Part shown: positions 1 through 7,949 of the stretch, piece after piece | How positions within the stretch are numbered: position 1 is the first letter of the stretch | Layout: each line of letters starts with the position of its first letter | Translations under genes and position numbers: made by a program | Assembly (NCBI GenBank): GCA_020628035.1 | Contig: JAHDFS010000007.1 | Span: 1 to 50,893 of the forward strand | Length of the DNA: 50,893 nt | Source: Rhizobiaceae bacterium | GTDB taxonomy: Bacteria; Pseudomonadota; Alphaproteobacteria; Rhizobiales; Rhizobiaceae | Direction: 5' to 3' | Notes under the pieces: generated by a model | Database searches by the model: none | Told to the model about the DNA's origin: nothing | The model's input: only the letters and a program-made list of their open reading frames with translations

Positions 1-783
1 TGCACGGCTTAGCCATTCATCAGCAGTATTTAAGTCTTTCTTCAACAAGTTTCCTGCCAGATATAGGCGGCCAATCGTACGGGCAGCTCTTGCATTGCCA
101 GCACTCGCTGAGCTTTCCAGCATGGGTAGGAATTCAACAAGTGTTGCTTTCGCCACCTTTGTGTCACCGGATTGCTCACCCGAACCTTTGTGGATCAAAT
201 TTACCAGTTCTAGAGCGCCGGCAGCTGATCCGAGCTCCGCGGCTATGCGGTAGTGGCGAATGGAACTATCGAAGTCGACATCAACCCCCAACCCACGAAT
301 ATATGCCTTGGCGAGTTCTAAATGACCTTTGCGAAAACCCCATTCTGCGGATTTGCGAAACCAGACAAATGCCACCTTTTGGCATTCTTCGGTTGGAAAC
401 ATACGGTAGATTGTTCCCAATTCAAATGCGGCTTCTGCGCGGGATGAACCCGCGCTATTTGTTGCTGCAATTAGAAGGTCATGCGCGTGTAAAATGTCTT
501 GTTCTGTATTCAGGTTCTTCAGCAAAATGCGCGCTTTATCATATTCTAAGATATTGCTGTTCACATTTGCCAATTGAACCTTAGGCTCAAAGCTTCGGAT
601 TGTTTGAAGACGACTTGCTTTTTCTTGAGGCTGTTCAATACCCGGAATGGGTCTTACATCTTCCGCCAGTCCACCATCATTCAACAAGCCCTTTGTCGCG
701 ATCAGTATCGAAATGATTGCAACAAGCACTGCTGTTGCAACAATGCCAAGGAAGATAAGTTCTATCCGCATTTTAAGTGTCAT
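1..783 (-). CDS. Sel1-repeat protein, AlgK-like, membrane-anchored (C-terminus cut by window edge)
   Basis: An open frame of 261 codons starts at the ATG at 783-781 and runs off the left edge. Residues 6-28 form one hydrophobic segment (a membrane anchor or uncleaved signal). There is no lipobox cysteine, unlike Pseudomonas AlgK, which is an outer-membrane lipoprotein. From about residue 110 the protein has Sel1/TPR-like repeats of about 36 residues, with patterns such as AAFELGTIYR, WFRKSAEWG, LAKAYIRGLGV and IGRLYLAG. Sel1 proteins are scaffolds; AlgK organises the alginate export complex. The start overlaps the stop of the upstream SGNH gene in an ATGA arrangement, so the two are translationally coupled. 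The alginate-type neighbours make an AlgK-like scaffold the best guess. It could also be an unrelated Sel1 protein, since the family is large and weakly specific. Confidence 0.75.
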   Translation of the reverse strand, partial: MTLKMRIELIFLGIVATAVLVAIISILIATKGLLNDGGLAEDVRPIPGIEQPQEKASRLQTIRSFEPKVQLANVNSNILEYDKARILLKNLNTEQDILHAHDLLIAATNSAGSSRAEAAFELGTIYRMFPTEECQKVAFVWFRKSAEWGFRKGHLELAKAYIRGLGVDVDFDSSIRHYRIAAELGSAAGALELVNLIHKGSGEQSGDTKVAKATLVEFLPMLESSASAGNARAARTIGRLYLAGNLLKKDLNTADEWLSRA

Positions 784-2117
784 AGTACCCTCCAGATTCT
801 GCAGTTCTGCATGTTCGTTAAAGAGACATCGTCAATGATTTTAATTGGTTTAGTCACATTCGTTTCGCCCGAACATTTAATCAGATCTGCACGTTTATCT
901 GCGCGTGCTCGGGTCTCTGGGTCTACAGAGATAAATGCTGTGATTTCGCCAACAATTTTTTTCGCGATCTTTGAGTTGAAGTGATAAGCGTCGGAAAAGT
1001 TATCGATCTGTTTGGTCAGTTCATTGGAAAAATCAAAATCAACGACAGTGCCAAGTTTGGCCAGTTCCATTTGGAATTCATGTCTTGATCTTTCCAGCCC
1101 ATAAATTGAAATCGTGCGCTGCATGTCTTCAATTGTTGGCGGAATGACAAATACGAGATTTTTGTTATTCGCTGTCGCCCAATCGGACATTTCAACCAAA
1201 TAGGACCAATATCGTTGAGAGAACTCAAAACCTGCCCAGTCTGATTTTGCATTTTTTGTGACCTGAGACGCCATCTTTTTTGGAAGTGGCTCAAGCTTGT
1301 TGCTGGTTGCATATAGGTCTGACACCTCTGACCAGTTGCCCATTGAATAGGCCGCTTTCGTGCTCACGTTTGGGTCTTTGGTGAAAGAGACGTGCTTTTT
1401 TACGATCTGGTAGCGTTCAGAGACGGTAAGTCTGTTGAGCTCTGATTTTAAATCGCAATCAAAGCAATCTGCGTCTACGCTTGAATCTCGTGGATCAAAT
1501 TCCATACCTGTCTGAAATTCATCTGCTTTTGCCGCCATAGAAAATGTCTTGGCAAAGGCATCAAAACTCTCAAAAGTTTCTTTCTCTTCAACTGTCATCA
1601 TATTCCAGGCAGTTTTGAAGATGCTCCAGTTCTTGAGATATTCGAGGCGGTTGTTGACGATATATTCGGCCTCCGGCACACGGTTCATATCGTCTTTATG
1701 ATCTTCATCGAAACTTCGAAGCTGAATACCAACAATCAAATTTTTAACGGCTGGATCATTTTTGATCACTTGAAACGTGGAATGGATTTCCGGAACGGTG
1801 CCGCCGCCATAGGCAAGATTAAGAGCTTTATCTGCACCAAGTTCGTGCCAATATTTATCGCGCAGCGAACGCGCACGGCTGTCGCCTAAAATAATGGTAT
1901 CGAACTTGCCTTCTTCATATTTCGCCAATTTCCAAAGTGGATAATGCGCTTTTTCTGCAATATCTTGGATATTGGTGGTCCGATTAGTTGTGCGGAAAAC
2001 CTCATATGGGTCGACCCCAAAAACCAAAGCTGCTGGCACAGCGCCTGCGGTAAATGCAGCGCAGAGAGCGATTGTGTAAGACAATGCATTGATTTTAAGC
2101 GGTTTAGATACTCGCAT
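780..2117 (-). CDS. SGNH-fold AlgJ/AlgX-like polysaccharide modification protein
   Basis: The product is 445 residues. An N-terminal hydrophobic segment (about residues 13-34) suggests export to the periplasm or a membrane anchor. Residues 78-80 are the GDS of an SGNH hydrolase block I motif (ILGDSRARS). A DAYH motif near the C-terminus supplies the expected Asp-x-x-His pair, so a complete catalytic triad is plausible. In alginate systems AlgJ and AlgX have this fold and O-acetylate the polymer in the periplasm. I infer the same type of role from gene context, but acetylesterase activity is equally possible. I chose the ATG at 2117 because AGGAG lies 7 bases upstream; the longer open frame back to 2186 would begin upstream of the predicted transcription start of the sigma-54 promoter at 2148-2163. 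It overlaps the next gene by ATGA. Confidence 0.72.
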   Translation of the reverse strand: MRVSKPLKINALSYTIALCAAFTAGAVPAALVFGVDPYEVFRTTNRTTNIQDIAEKAHYPLWKLAKYEEGKFDTIILGDSRARSLRDKYWHELGADKALNLAYGGGTVPEIHSTFQVIKNDPAVKNLIVGIQLRSFDEDHKDDMNRVPEAEYIVNNRLEYLKNWSIFKTAWNMMTVEEKETFESFDAFAKTFSMAAKADEFQTGMEFDPRDSSVDADCFDCDLKSELNRLTVSERYQIVKKHVSFTKDPNVSTKAAYSMGNWSEVSDLYATSNKLEPLPKKMASQVTKNAKSDWAGFEFSQRYWSYLVEMSDWATANNKNLVFVIPPTIEDMQRTISIYGLERSRHEFQMELAKLGTVVDFDFSNELTKQIDNFSDAYHFNSKIAKKIVGEITAFISVDPETRARADKRADLIKCSGETNVTKPIKIIDDVSLTNMQNCRIWRVL

Positions 2118-2147
2118 ATTAACACTCCTGTTTATTATGTTAAGTGT

Positions 2148-2163
2148 TGCAAGTAGTGTGCCA
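2148..2163 (-). promoter_or_regulatory. Sigma-54 (-24/-12) promoter upstream of the SGNH/Sel1 genes
   Basis: Read on the minus strand the sequence is TGGCACACTACTTGCA. It matches the sigma-54 consensus TGGCACRNNNNTTGCW at every specified base, with GG and GC ten bases apart. Transcription would start near 2138, about 20 bases before the ATG at 2117 and just ahead of its ribosome binding site. Confidence 0.85.
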
Positions 2164-2212
2164 TTAATATTTTTGTTTAAAAACAATGACTTATTGGATC
2201 AATGGGTGGTCT

Positions 2213-2261
2213 CGTTTTGCGAAATGCTAGAGGCAATTTGCATTTTGCGATTCTGATTTTG
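2213..2261. promoter_or_regulatory. TTTTGCGA direct repeats, candidate activator-binding site
   Basis: TTTTGCGA occurs at 2215-2222 and again at 2243-2250 (28-base period), with further TTTGC-containing words around them. The block sits 50-100 bases upstream of the -24 element at 2148-2163, the usual position for an enhancer bound by an NtrC-type activator. A related TTGCGA-rich block lies at 5538-5570 between the other two sigma-54 promoters. The binding role is inferred. Confidence 0.45.
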
Positions 2262-3848
2262 CTAAAACAGCATGCTTAGAATCTGATGTTTTGAGGGGAA
2301 ATCAACCAGCTTTGAATAGTGGATTGTTGCCAAAAACAGCAATGCGACAGCGACAGTCGTACACCATGCGGCCATCCAATTACGCGCAATTTCAACAAGG
2401 CTTGAACCATCCAAACCAGCAGATTGGTTGCCTCGGTTTGACCAGCGCTGTTTGGAAAGACGGAAAATACAATAGACTTTCACAGACGCATTGATGAGCT
2501 GGTTGAGATATAAGATCCAGGAATAGTTCAATTCGACCTTTCGGGAATAGGTGCAAAGTATCAGCGATAAGAATAACCGGCTTAATGCGATGAAGATCAC
2601 ATAGGATATCAGGTAATTCAAACCCACCAATATTGCGGCCGAAATCGCCAATGCGGGACTGACGAGCATAGTCCACATGGATAATCGTTGGTCGACCAAA
2701 CACCACCAAATAAAAAACGGCATGGCTCTGGGGCCAAGTGCAATCGCGCGAGAACCATTGCGCAACATATTGCCGGACCAGCGTCTGAAGTTTTGCACCA
2801 TGCGGTCCATGCCAGATCCTTCGATCACTTCAATCGTGTAGCCCATGGCGTCTGGTACATAGAGCATATGAGCACCGCTTTTGAGCATATAATACCAGGT
2901 GCTCTTGTCGTCGCCGGATAAGAATCTGAAGTTTCCCCATAACCAATGGTTCAAGTGATCAGCTTCTAGTAATCTAATGAATTCAAGTTGTTTTAAGTTT
3001 TTCGCGCGGAATACTGACATGCGGCCTGTGAGGGTCAATACGCGGTTAGACAGGGCATGGGATTGCATGGCGAGACGACGTTGAGAAAAACGCATCTTCA
3101 ACCAAGTTTCGATCCATTTTGGACCAATACAAATCACTTCCTCATCCGTGGTGCAGGCTTGTAAGTCTGGATACATTTTAAACAAAGGCATGCAGCGACT
3201 AATGGCGCCTTTGGAGAGAACAAAATCACCGTCCATAAAGACAACCAAGTCATCGTCGCGAACGGGGAGGCGGCACATGGCCCGTAATACAAGGCCTATG
3301 GCAGCCCGTTTGCCGGAAACGTTTTGGCGAATAATGCGCAAGGTCACGTCAATCTTGGATGCTTCTCGTTTTAAGAAGTCCTGAATGATATCCTCATCAA
3401 AACGGTCTGATGATCCCAGCCATATTGTGCCTGGCACACCTGAATCTTCAATTTCCTTGATGATTGAACGCACCACCATTTCAGTGATCTCACGATGTTC
3501 CTTATAGGTCGTCATCATGAAATGCATGTGCCTTGGGCGCCAGCCGCTTGCCCAAATTTCCTGGCCCTTTTTGCGCAGTTTTGGATAGACAATTTTGCCG
3601 TAAATGACAGCTCTAACAGCATGTGTGAACCACCATCCATAGCGCCAAATCCCTAAAGCACCAAGCGTGAATGTGATCGTTTTAGTTTTCTCATCAAACA
3701 ATGAGTTCGGAAATGTTAAAACCAGAATAATACAAATGGCGAGGTAAATGGAAATTTTGAGCAGCACCATCGGTGTCCACTTTTTCCAACCCTTTGGCCA
3801 TTTTGTTGGCTCGTCTAACTGACTGGCGATATCATACTTGATCGTCAT
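2262..3848 (-). CDS. alg8: Alg8-type glycosyltransferase (alginate/mannuronan polymerase catalytic subunit)
   Basis: The 528-residue inner-membrane family 2 glycosyltransferase has two N-terminal membrane helices (about 28-47 and 60-80). A cytoplasmic GT2 domain carries the MDGDF nucleotide-sugar/metal motif near residue 206, a LSGDDKSTWY acceptor region and the QNFRRWSGNMLRNG block, the Alg8 counterpart of the QxxRW motif. At least four further helices follow. Alg8 polymerises GDP-mannuronic acid with the c-di-GMP receptor Alg44. The start overlaps the end of the Alg44-like gene by 17 bases, so the two form one unit, as in Pseudomonas where alg8 and alg44 are adjacent (there in the order alg8-alg44). 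GT2 relatives such as cellulose or hyaluronan synthases are less likely because of the RRWSGNMLR block and the Alg44 partner. GDP-mannose dehydrogenase (AlgD) is not in this window. Confidence 0.88.
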   Translation of the reverse strand: MTIKYDIASQLDEPTKWPKGWKKWTPMVLLKISIYLAICIILVLTFPNSLFDEKTKTITFTLGALGIWRYGWWFTHAVRAVIYGKIVYPKLRKKGQEIWASGWRPRHMHFMMTTYKEHREITEMVVRSIIKEIEDSGVPGTIWLGSSDRFDEDIIQDFLKREASKIDVTLRIIRQNVSGKRAAIGLVLRAMCRLPVRDDDLVVFMDGDFVLSKGAISRCMPLFKMYPDLQACTTDEEVICIGPKWIETWLKMRFSQRRLAMQSHALSNRVLTLTGRMSVFRAKNLKQLEFIRLLEADHLNHWLWGNFRFLSGDDKSTWYYMLKSGAHMLYVPDAMGYTIEVIEGSGMDRMVQNFRRWSGNMLRNGSRAIALGPRAMPFFIWWCLVDQRLSMWTMLVSPALAISAAILVGLNYLISYVIFIALSRLFLSLILCTYSRKVELNYSWILYLNQLINASVKVYCIFRLSKQRWSNRGNQSAGLDGSSLVEIARNWMAAWCTTVAVALLFLATIHYSKLVDFPSKHQILSMLF

Positions 3849-5442
3849 CTTTAAATACCTCAGTCATTTCAGATACGACATCACCAATTGTGCTGTAGAT
3901 TTGGTTGGTTGATCGCTTAGAAAAGATCACCACAGCTGGCAGTCCAGCTGAGAATTTCTGGGTTTCCGTTGGCATCAATTCCAAAAATACTAATGCTGAC
4001 TTTGCATCAGATTCGCGCCAGACAAAGTTTGAAAATTCGGCGTTGATATGGCCGACTTTGCGGTCGATCTTTACAACTTTAGCCGCGATGCTCTCTCCTG
4101 TTGATGGCAAAAACACGCTTGCTTTATCATGTAATCCCACAGACATAACTTCAGATTGAGATAAAAATGCCTTTACGAGAGGCTGCTCTTTTTTCTCAAG
4201 GGAAATCAGCATTTGATCCTGGGATAATGATGGCAGATTTAAGTCAGCAACCTTCATGATCCGGCTTTTAAATGGGGCTCTAATGATCAGATCATTTTGC
4301 TTCTTTTCAAGATTACGGATCTGATTATGAACAATCGCCATCGCAGAATTCGCCGCATCGATTTCCAGCGTTAGCAAATCCAGATCAGCGACAAAACCCA
4401 TATCTGTTAGCTGACGGCGGTCTGACATAGATGTCACGACAGCCGACTTTTCAAACGCAAGTTCAGCTTCTTTAAGTCGCAGCTCCATTTCAGACTGATG
4501 CGCGCGCGCATCCGCCAGTTTGAGTTCCTTCGTTGGATGTTTGCCATCAAGACTGTTTAATCTTACGATATCTTGATCTGCAGCTTTGAGCGCGATTTGC
4601 GCAGCTTGTAATCTTACTTCAGCAATTTTGTGATCGGTTTGATTGGCAACCTGGTAGAAACCCAATCGTTGCGCCTCGATCTCATAACGTTTGACCGCCA
4701 AATCATATTGGCGTTCTTTTTCTTTATATTCCACTTTCTTCGCTTCAAGCTGCGCCTCAAGCTCGGTGCTTTTGATTTTCGCAATCTCATCGCCTTTGTT
4801 GATCACATCGCCAACATTCATACGGATTGGCATTACTTTGCCATCGACTGGCATGTTGATTGTTTTAAGCTGGGAAGTCACAACAGCGGTCTCGATCTCA
4901 AGCTGCATTGTGTGCGAGTAAATCAGGACCGCCAAATATGCGAAGACCGAAAAGCCCAAACAGATATAAAATGCGGACATAGCAATAGTTTTGATCGGCC
5001 AGCGTTTAATCGGAACATCTGAAGTTGGATTTACATCTGGCTTAGTCGAAATCGGCGTCACCGGAATATCGATCCGGCAAATGGTGTCTTCGATGGTCGC
5101 CATTTGACCGCGTACCAAATCGTTGATGAAATGCTCCATCAAATCATGCGCGCGCTCTGATAGTTTTTCAAACTCAACACCGAGCATTTTCTTTTTCTTC
5201 TTTGCACGGGTGATAGTGCCTTTGACTTCAAAAGAAATGTCGAAACCTTGGAAGGGCAATTCAAGGATCAGAGCAACTTTGTCATCAACACGCGGAAGTT
5301 TGCTGGTTACGCCATCCAAACGTAATCCGCCCAAGCTCCAATTGGTCGCGGTTAGCACTTCGCCACTTGGTAAAGTTACCTTTAGCGGTGCTGTGACGCG
5401 ATGGTGTCTTCGCTGACAAGGTCTTTCTCTGACTATTTTCAT
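3832..5442 (-). CDS. alg44: Alg44-like c-di-GMP receptor: PilZ domain, membrane helix, HlyD-type periplasmic hairpin
   Basis: The 536-residue product begins with a PilZ domain (about residues 8-115). It has an RRHHR motif at 11-15 and NWSLGG at 34-39, the [D/N]xSxxG part of the c-di-GMP site with Asn in the first position. A single membrane helix spans about 153-176. A lipoyl/barrel-type segment (183-225), a long coiled coil (about 225-370) and a second barrel half (MPVDGKV, ADLNLPSL) resemble membrane-fusion proteins. Pseudomonas Alg44 has the same order but only 389 residues; the extra length is mostly the coiled coil. Alg44 activates Alg8 on binding c-di-GMP. I chose the ATG at 5442 because AAGGAG precedes it by 9 bases and the first possible ATG (5460) falls at the predicted sigma-54 transcription start. 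It overlaps alg8 by 17 bases. Confidence 0.88.
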   Translation of the reverse strand: MKIVRERPCQRRHHRVTAPLKVTLPSGEVLTATNWSLGGLRLDGVTSKLPRVDDKVALILELPFQGFDISFEVKGTITRAKKKKKMLGVEFEKLSERAHDLMEHFINDLVRGQMATIEDTICRIDIPVTPISTKPDVNPTSDVPIKRWPIKTIAMSAFYICLGFSVFAYLAVLIYSHTMQLEIETAVVTSQLKTINMPVDGKVMPIRMNVGDVINKGDEIAKIKSTELEAQLEAKKVEYKEKERQYDLAVKRYEIEAQRLGFYQVANQTDHKIAEVRLQAAQIALKAADQDIVRLNSLDGKHPTKELKLADARAHQSEMELRLKEAELAFEKSAVVTSMSDRRQLTDMGFVADLDLLTLEIDAANSAMAIVHNQIRNLEKKQNDLIIRAPFKSRIMKVADLNLPSLSQDQMLISLEKKEQPLVKAFLSQSEVMSVGLHDKASVFLPSTGESIAAKVVKIDRKVGHINAEFSNFVWRESDAKSALVFLELMPTETQKFSAGLPAVVIFSKRSTNQIYSTIGDVVSEMTEVFKDDDQV

Positions 5443-5469
5443 CGGTTTTTGCTCCTTCAACCTATAGTC

Positions 5470-5485
5470 AGCAAATATCGTGCCA
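5470..5485 (-). promoter_or_regulatory. Sigma-54 (-24/-12) promoter upstream of alg44-alg8
   Basis: The minus-strand sequence TGGCACGATATTTGCT matches TGGCACRNNNNTTGCW at every specified base, with ten bases between GG and GC. The predicted transcription start is near 5459-5460, leaving a leader of about 18 bases with AAGGAG before the ATG at 5442. Confidence 0.85.
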
Positions 5486-5537
5486 AGTGAAAAAGCCCGA
5501 ATATGGGGTCAAAAGCGGTTTTGGGGGCGATTTTAAC

Positions 5538-5570
5538 CGCGAATTGCGAATCGCGAATTGCAAAACGCAA
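5538..5570. promoter_or_regulatory. TTGCGAA/TCGCGAATTGC repeat block between divergent sigma-54 promoters
   Basis: The block contains GCGAATTGCGAATCGCGAAT, with GCGAATTGC-type words repeated and a GCGA-N-TCGC dyad at its centre, followed by TTGCAAAACGCAA. It lies 54-86 bases upstream of the -24 element at 5470-5485 and 112-145 bases upstream of the one at 5682-5697, so one enhancer could serve both divergent operons. It shares the TTGCGA word with 2213-2261. The function is inferred from placement. Confidence 0.5.
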
Positions 5571-5681
5571 AGATTGTCAGAAATCTCAATTTACAAAAAT
5601 TACTCATGCCAACTTGGTGCAATTTCTTATCTATCTGTTTTTATTGAATAAAAATCGAAAAAATCTTCGTTAATGAAATTT

Positions 5682-5697
5682 TGGCCTGCGAATTGCA
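5682..5697 (+). promoter_or_regulatory. Sigma-54 (-24/-12) promoter upstream of the manC-like gene
   Basis: TGGCCTGCGAATTGCA keeps the invariant GG and GC exactly ten bases apart and the TTGCA -12 element. It differs from consensus at two positions of the -24 element. Transcription would start near 5708, giving a short leader with AAGGAG before the ATG at 5735. Confidence 0.75.
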
Positions 5698-5734
5698 GCT
5701 ATTTGAGCAGAAAATAAATTTCAAGGAGTGCGAG

Positions 5735-7189
5735 ATGCGTAATACTTTTAAAGTTACCCCAATTATCCTAGCAGGCGGTTCTGGAACACGCCTATGGCCA
5801 GTATCCCGCGGTACAATGCCAAAGCAGTTTTGTAAGATTTCAAATGCTGATAGCTTATTTCAGCAAACTGTTAAACGCATCTCAAATGCAGATTTGTTCA
5901 ATGCGCCAGTTGTTGTTCTCAATGAAGAGCACAAGGACATCGTCGATGAACAAATGAAAGAGGTTGGCATTGCGCCACGCCTTTTGGTTTGTGAACCTAT
6001 GGGGCGTGATACAGCAGCTGCGATTGGCTTGGCTGTGAGCTTGCTTGATGCGCCGGAAGAAGATGTGGCGCTTGTGCTGCCATCTGATCATCATATTGAT
6101 AATCAAGGTGAGTTTGAAGATGTTGTTAGGCAAGCAAATTATGCCGCCATAGATGGTAAGACCATTGTGACGTTTGGCATTAAACCAACCCGCCCTGAGA
6201 CAGGCTATGGATATATCAGAGCAGGCGAACAGCGCGGCTCTTTAAACATCCATGACTTGGACATCTTTTTAGAAAAACCAGACAAAGATCTTGCGGAAGA
6301 GCTTATCAAAGATGAGCGCATTTTCTGGAATGCCGGTATCTTTATGTTCCATCCACGTTTGGTGGAAGAAGAAATTAAGATCAATGTGCCTCCGCTTTAT
6401 CTACAAGTTAAAAAAGCGATCTCACATGGAAAGCATGAAGGTCATGTTTTTTATCCTGATAGCTGGTTGTTTGAAGGTATTGTGCCAATTTCATTCGATT
6501 ATGCAGTCATGGAAAAAACATCGCATGCTGCTGTTGTTCCGGCCGATCTCTTATGGTCCGACATGGGCAGTTGGGAGGCTGTCTGGGAACGCAATGAAAA
6601 AGACCAGGACGAAAATTCAACAATTGGTGAGACTTATTGCGAAAATACAAGCGGATCTCTCGTCATTTCCGATGGCCCAGCCGTTGCGGTTTCTGGGTTA
6701 ACTGACGTGGTCGTTGTTGCACAAAATGATGCGATTTTGGTGACGAGTAAAAATGACACCCAGCTTGTGAAAAACCTTGTTGGCCAAATGAAGGTCAAAA
6801 ATATCAATTTGGTTGAGAATAACGCAAAACTTTCAAGCCATTGGGGACAAAGAACTGTCCTGCATAATGCTGGATCACACCAGGTGGCAACTCTAACGAT
6901 TTTGCCAAATCGAGAATTGTCGGACCAAAATCATAGTCTTGATCAAAAAAGCCTATTTGTAAAATCAGGCTGCGTGTTCTTCGCCAGTGACAATAAGTTT
7001 GAAAAAATATCGGCCAATCAGCGCATCGAGATTGATGCGAATATGAGATTCAGTTTGCAAAACCACAGTGATGAGCCTGTTGAAATTATTGAAGTTCAAC
7101 AAAGCGAAGTCACCGACAGAACCGGGTTTCAATATCACCCAAGCTATTGTCCAGCTCAATATTCAAGCAACGCAACGAACTCGGCATAG
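5735..7189 (+). CDS. manC: GDP-mannose pyrophosphorylase (ManC/AlgA family) with degenerate isomerase domain
   Basis: The 484-residue protein makes GDP-mannose from GTP and mannose 1-phosphate, the precursor of GDP-mannuronate. The nucleotidyltransferase domain (about 1-350) is intact: GGSGTRLWP at 14-22, PKQF at 29-32 and the FLEKPD motif. The C-terminal cupin (about 368-470), which in AlgA is phosphomannose isomerase, looks inactive. In the block beginning QNHSLDQ at 398-404, the family's HxH plus Glu pattern keeps only one His; the second His and the Glu are Leu and Lys. The later PxGxxHxxxN motif is absent around 428-440. I chose the start at 5735 because AAGGAG lies 6 bases upstream. A sigma-54 promoter precedes it. 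The gene ends 9 bases before the phosphomannomutase-like gene. Confidence 0.85.
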   Translation: MRNTFKVTPIILAGGSGTRLWPVSRGTMPKQFCKISNADSLFQQTVKRISNADLFNAPVVVLNEEHKDIVDEQMKEVGIAPRLLVCEPMGRDTAAAIGLAVSLLDAPEEDVALVLPSDHHIDNQGEFEDVVRQANYAAIDGKTIVTFGIKPTRPETGYGYIRAGEQRGSLNIHDLDIFLEKPDKDLAEELIKDERIFWNAGIFMFHPRLVEEEIKINVPPLYLQVKKAISHGKHEGHVFYPDSWLFEGIVPISFDYAVMEKTSHAAVVPADLLWSDMGSWEAVWERNEKDQDENSTIGETYCENTSGSLVISDGPAVAVSGLTDVVVVAQNDAILVTSKNDTQLVKNLVGQMKVKNINLVENNAKLSSHWGQRTVLHNAGSHQVATLTILPNRELSDQNHSLDQKSLFVKSGCVFFASDNKFEKISANQRIEIDANMRFSLQNHSDEPVEIIEVQQSEVTDRTGFQYHPSYCPAQYSSNATNSA

Positions 7190-7198
7190 GAGGCTCAT

Positions 7199-7930
7199 AT
7201 GACAAATGTATATTTATTTGATGTTGACGGAACTCTGACACCAAAAGGTGCCGCGATCTCAAACGAAGTCGCAAACGAGTTTATGAAATTCACCAAAAGC
7301 TTTCCAAGCTTTTTATCAACGAGCAAAACCTACCAGGATTTGCGCCAGATATTGCCTGCTAAGATGCTTTTGAATTGTAAAGGTGTCTATTGCAGCTCAG
7401 GTTCTGAATATTACGAAAGAGGTGCCAATATTTATCGTAAAGAGCACAAGTTTTCGAAGTTTTTGAAAGTGGTTTGCGAGACGTTTGTGAAGGAAAGTAA
7501 CTTCAGATACAAAAAGAGCGGTCATTTTCAACGTAAATCCGGGTCGCTGACTGTCTCTGTCGTTGGTATGAAATCTGAACGCCCCGAGCGATTGCGTTAT
7601 ATGGTCTGGGATAGATCTGTGAATGAACGAACTGAATTTATCCGCCAATTGAATGAAAGCGATCTTGGTTATGACGCTTTCCTAAGTGGAAATTTGAACA
7701 TTGAGATTATGCCAAGCGATCAAAACAAGTCGACGATTGTTGACGATTTGATGGAACGTCATGGCGCAAGCCAGATCACATTTTTTGGTGATCGGATTTC
7801 AAAGTTTAGTCACGATATGCCCTTGGCTGAGCGCTTGCGCGAGGTGAGCATTTACAATCGTGTGATCTCTGTGCCAAGCCCGCAACATACCAAGCATCAC
7901 ATGGAACGTTTGCTTCTGGCTGGTGCGTAA
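7199..7930 (+). CDS. HAD-family phosphomannomutase-like protein (eukaryotic PMM type)
   Basis: The 243-residue protein has the HAD motif FDVDGTLTP at 7-15 (nucleophile and acid/base Asp). It also has a FQRKSGSLTVSVVGM block like the substrate segment of eukaryotic phosphomannomutases, GNLNIEIMPSDQNKS and a C-terminal FFGDRISKFSHDMPLA. Eukaryotic PMM interconverts mannose 6- and mannose 1-phosphate. Bacteria with alginate normally use the unrelated AlgC/ManB. Position directly after manC, with GGAGG 5 bases before the ATG, supports a role in GDP-mannose supply. Alternatives are a mannosyl-3-phosphoglycerate phosphatase-like or other Cof-type sugar phosphatase. The family is well supported; the mutase activity is inferred. 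Confidence 0.72.
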   Translation: MTNVYLFDVDGTLTPKGAAISNEVANEFMKFTKSFPSFLSTSKTYQDLRQILPAKMLLNCKGVYCSSGSEYYERGANIYRKEHKFSKFLKVVCETFVKESNFRYKKSGHFQRKSGSLTVSVVGMKSERPERLRYMVWDRSVNERTEFIRQLNESDLGYDAFLSGNLNIEIMPSDQNKSTIVDDLMERHGASQITFFGDRISKFSHDMPLAERLREVSIYNRVISVPSPQHTKHHMERLLLAGA

Positions 7931-7949
7931 GATGCCACTGAACTTGGAA

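Noticed and set aside
90-984. Plus-strand open frames of 63-164 codons
   Set aside because: They lie opposite the Sel1 and SGNH genes, lack ribosome binding sites and protein-like composition, and are shadows of the minus-strand coding frames.
2118-2186. Upstream ATG extension of the SGNH gene (adds 23 residues)
   Set aside because: It begins upstream of the predicted sigma-54 transcription start and lacks a binding site, whereas the ATG at 2117 has AGGAG.
2262-3848. Cellulose or hyaluronan synthase identity for the GT2 gene
   Set aside because: The RRWSGNMLR block and coupling to a PilZ/HlyD protein fit Alg8 better.
5443-5460. Upstream ATG of alg44 at 5460
   Set aside because: It would coincide with the sigma-54 transcription start; the ATG at 5442 has AAGGAG 9 bases upstream.
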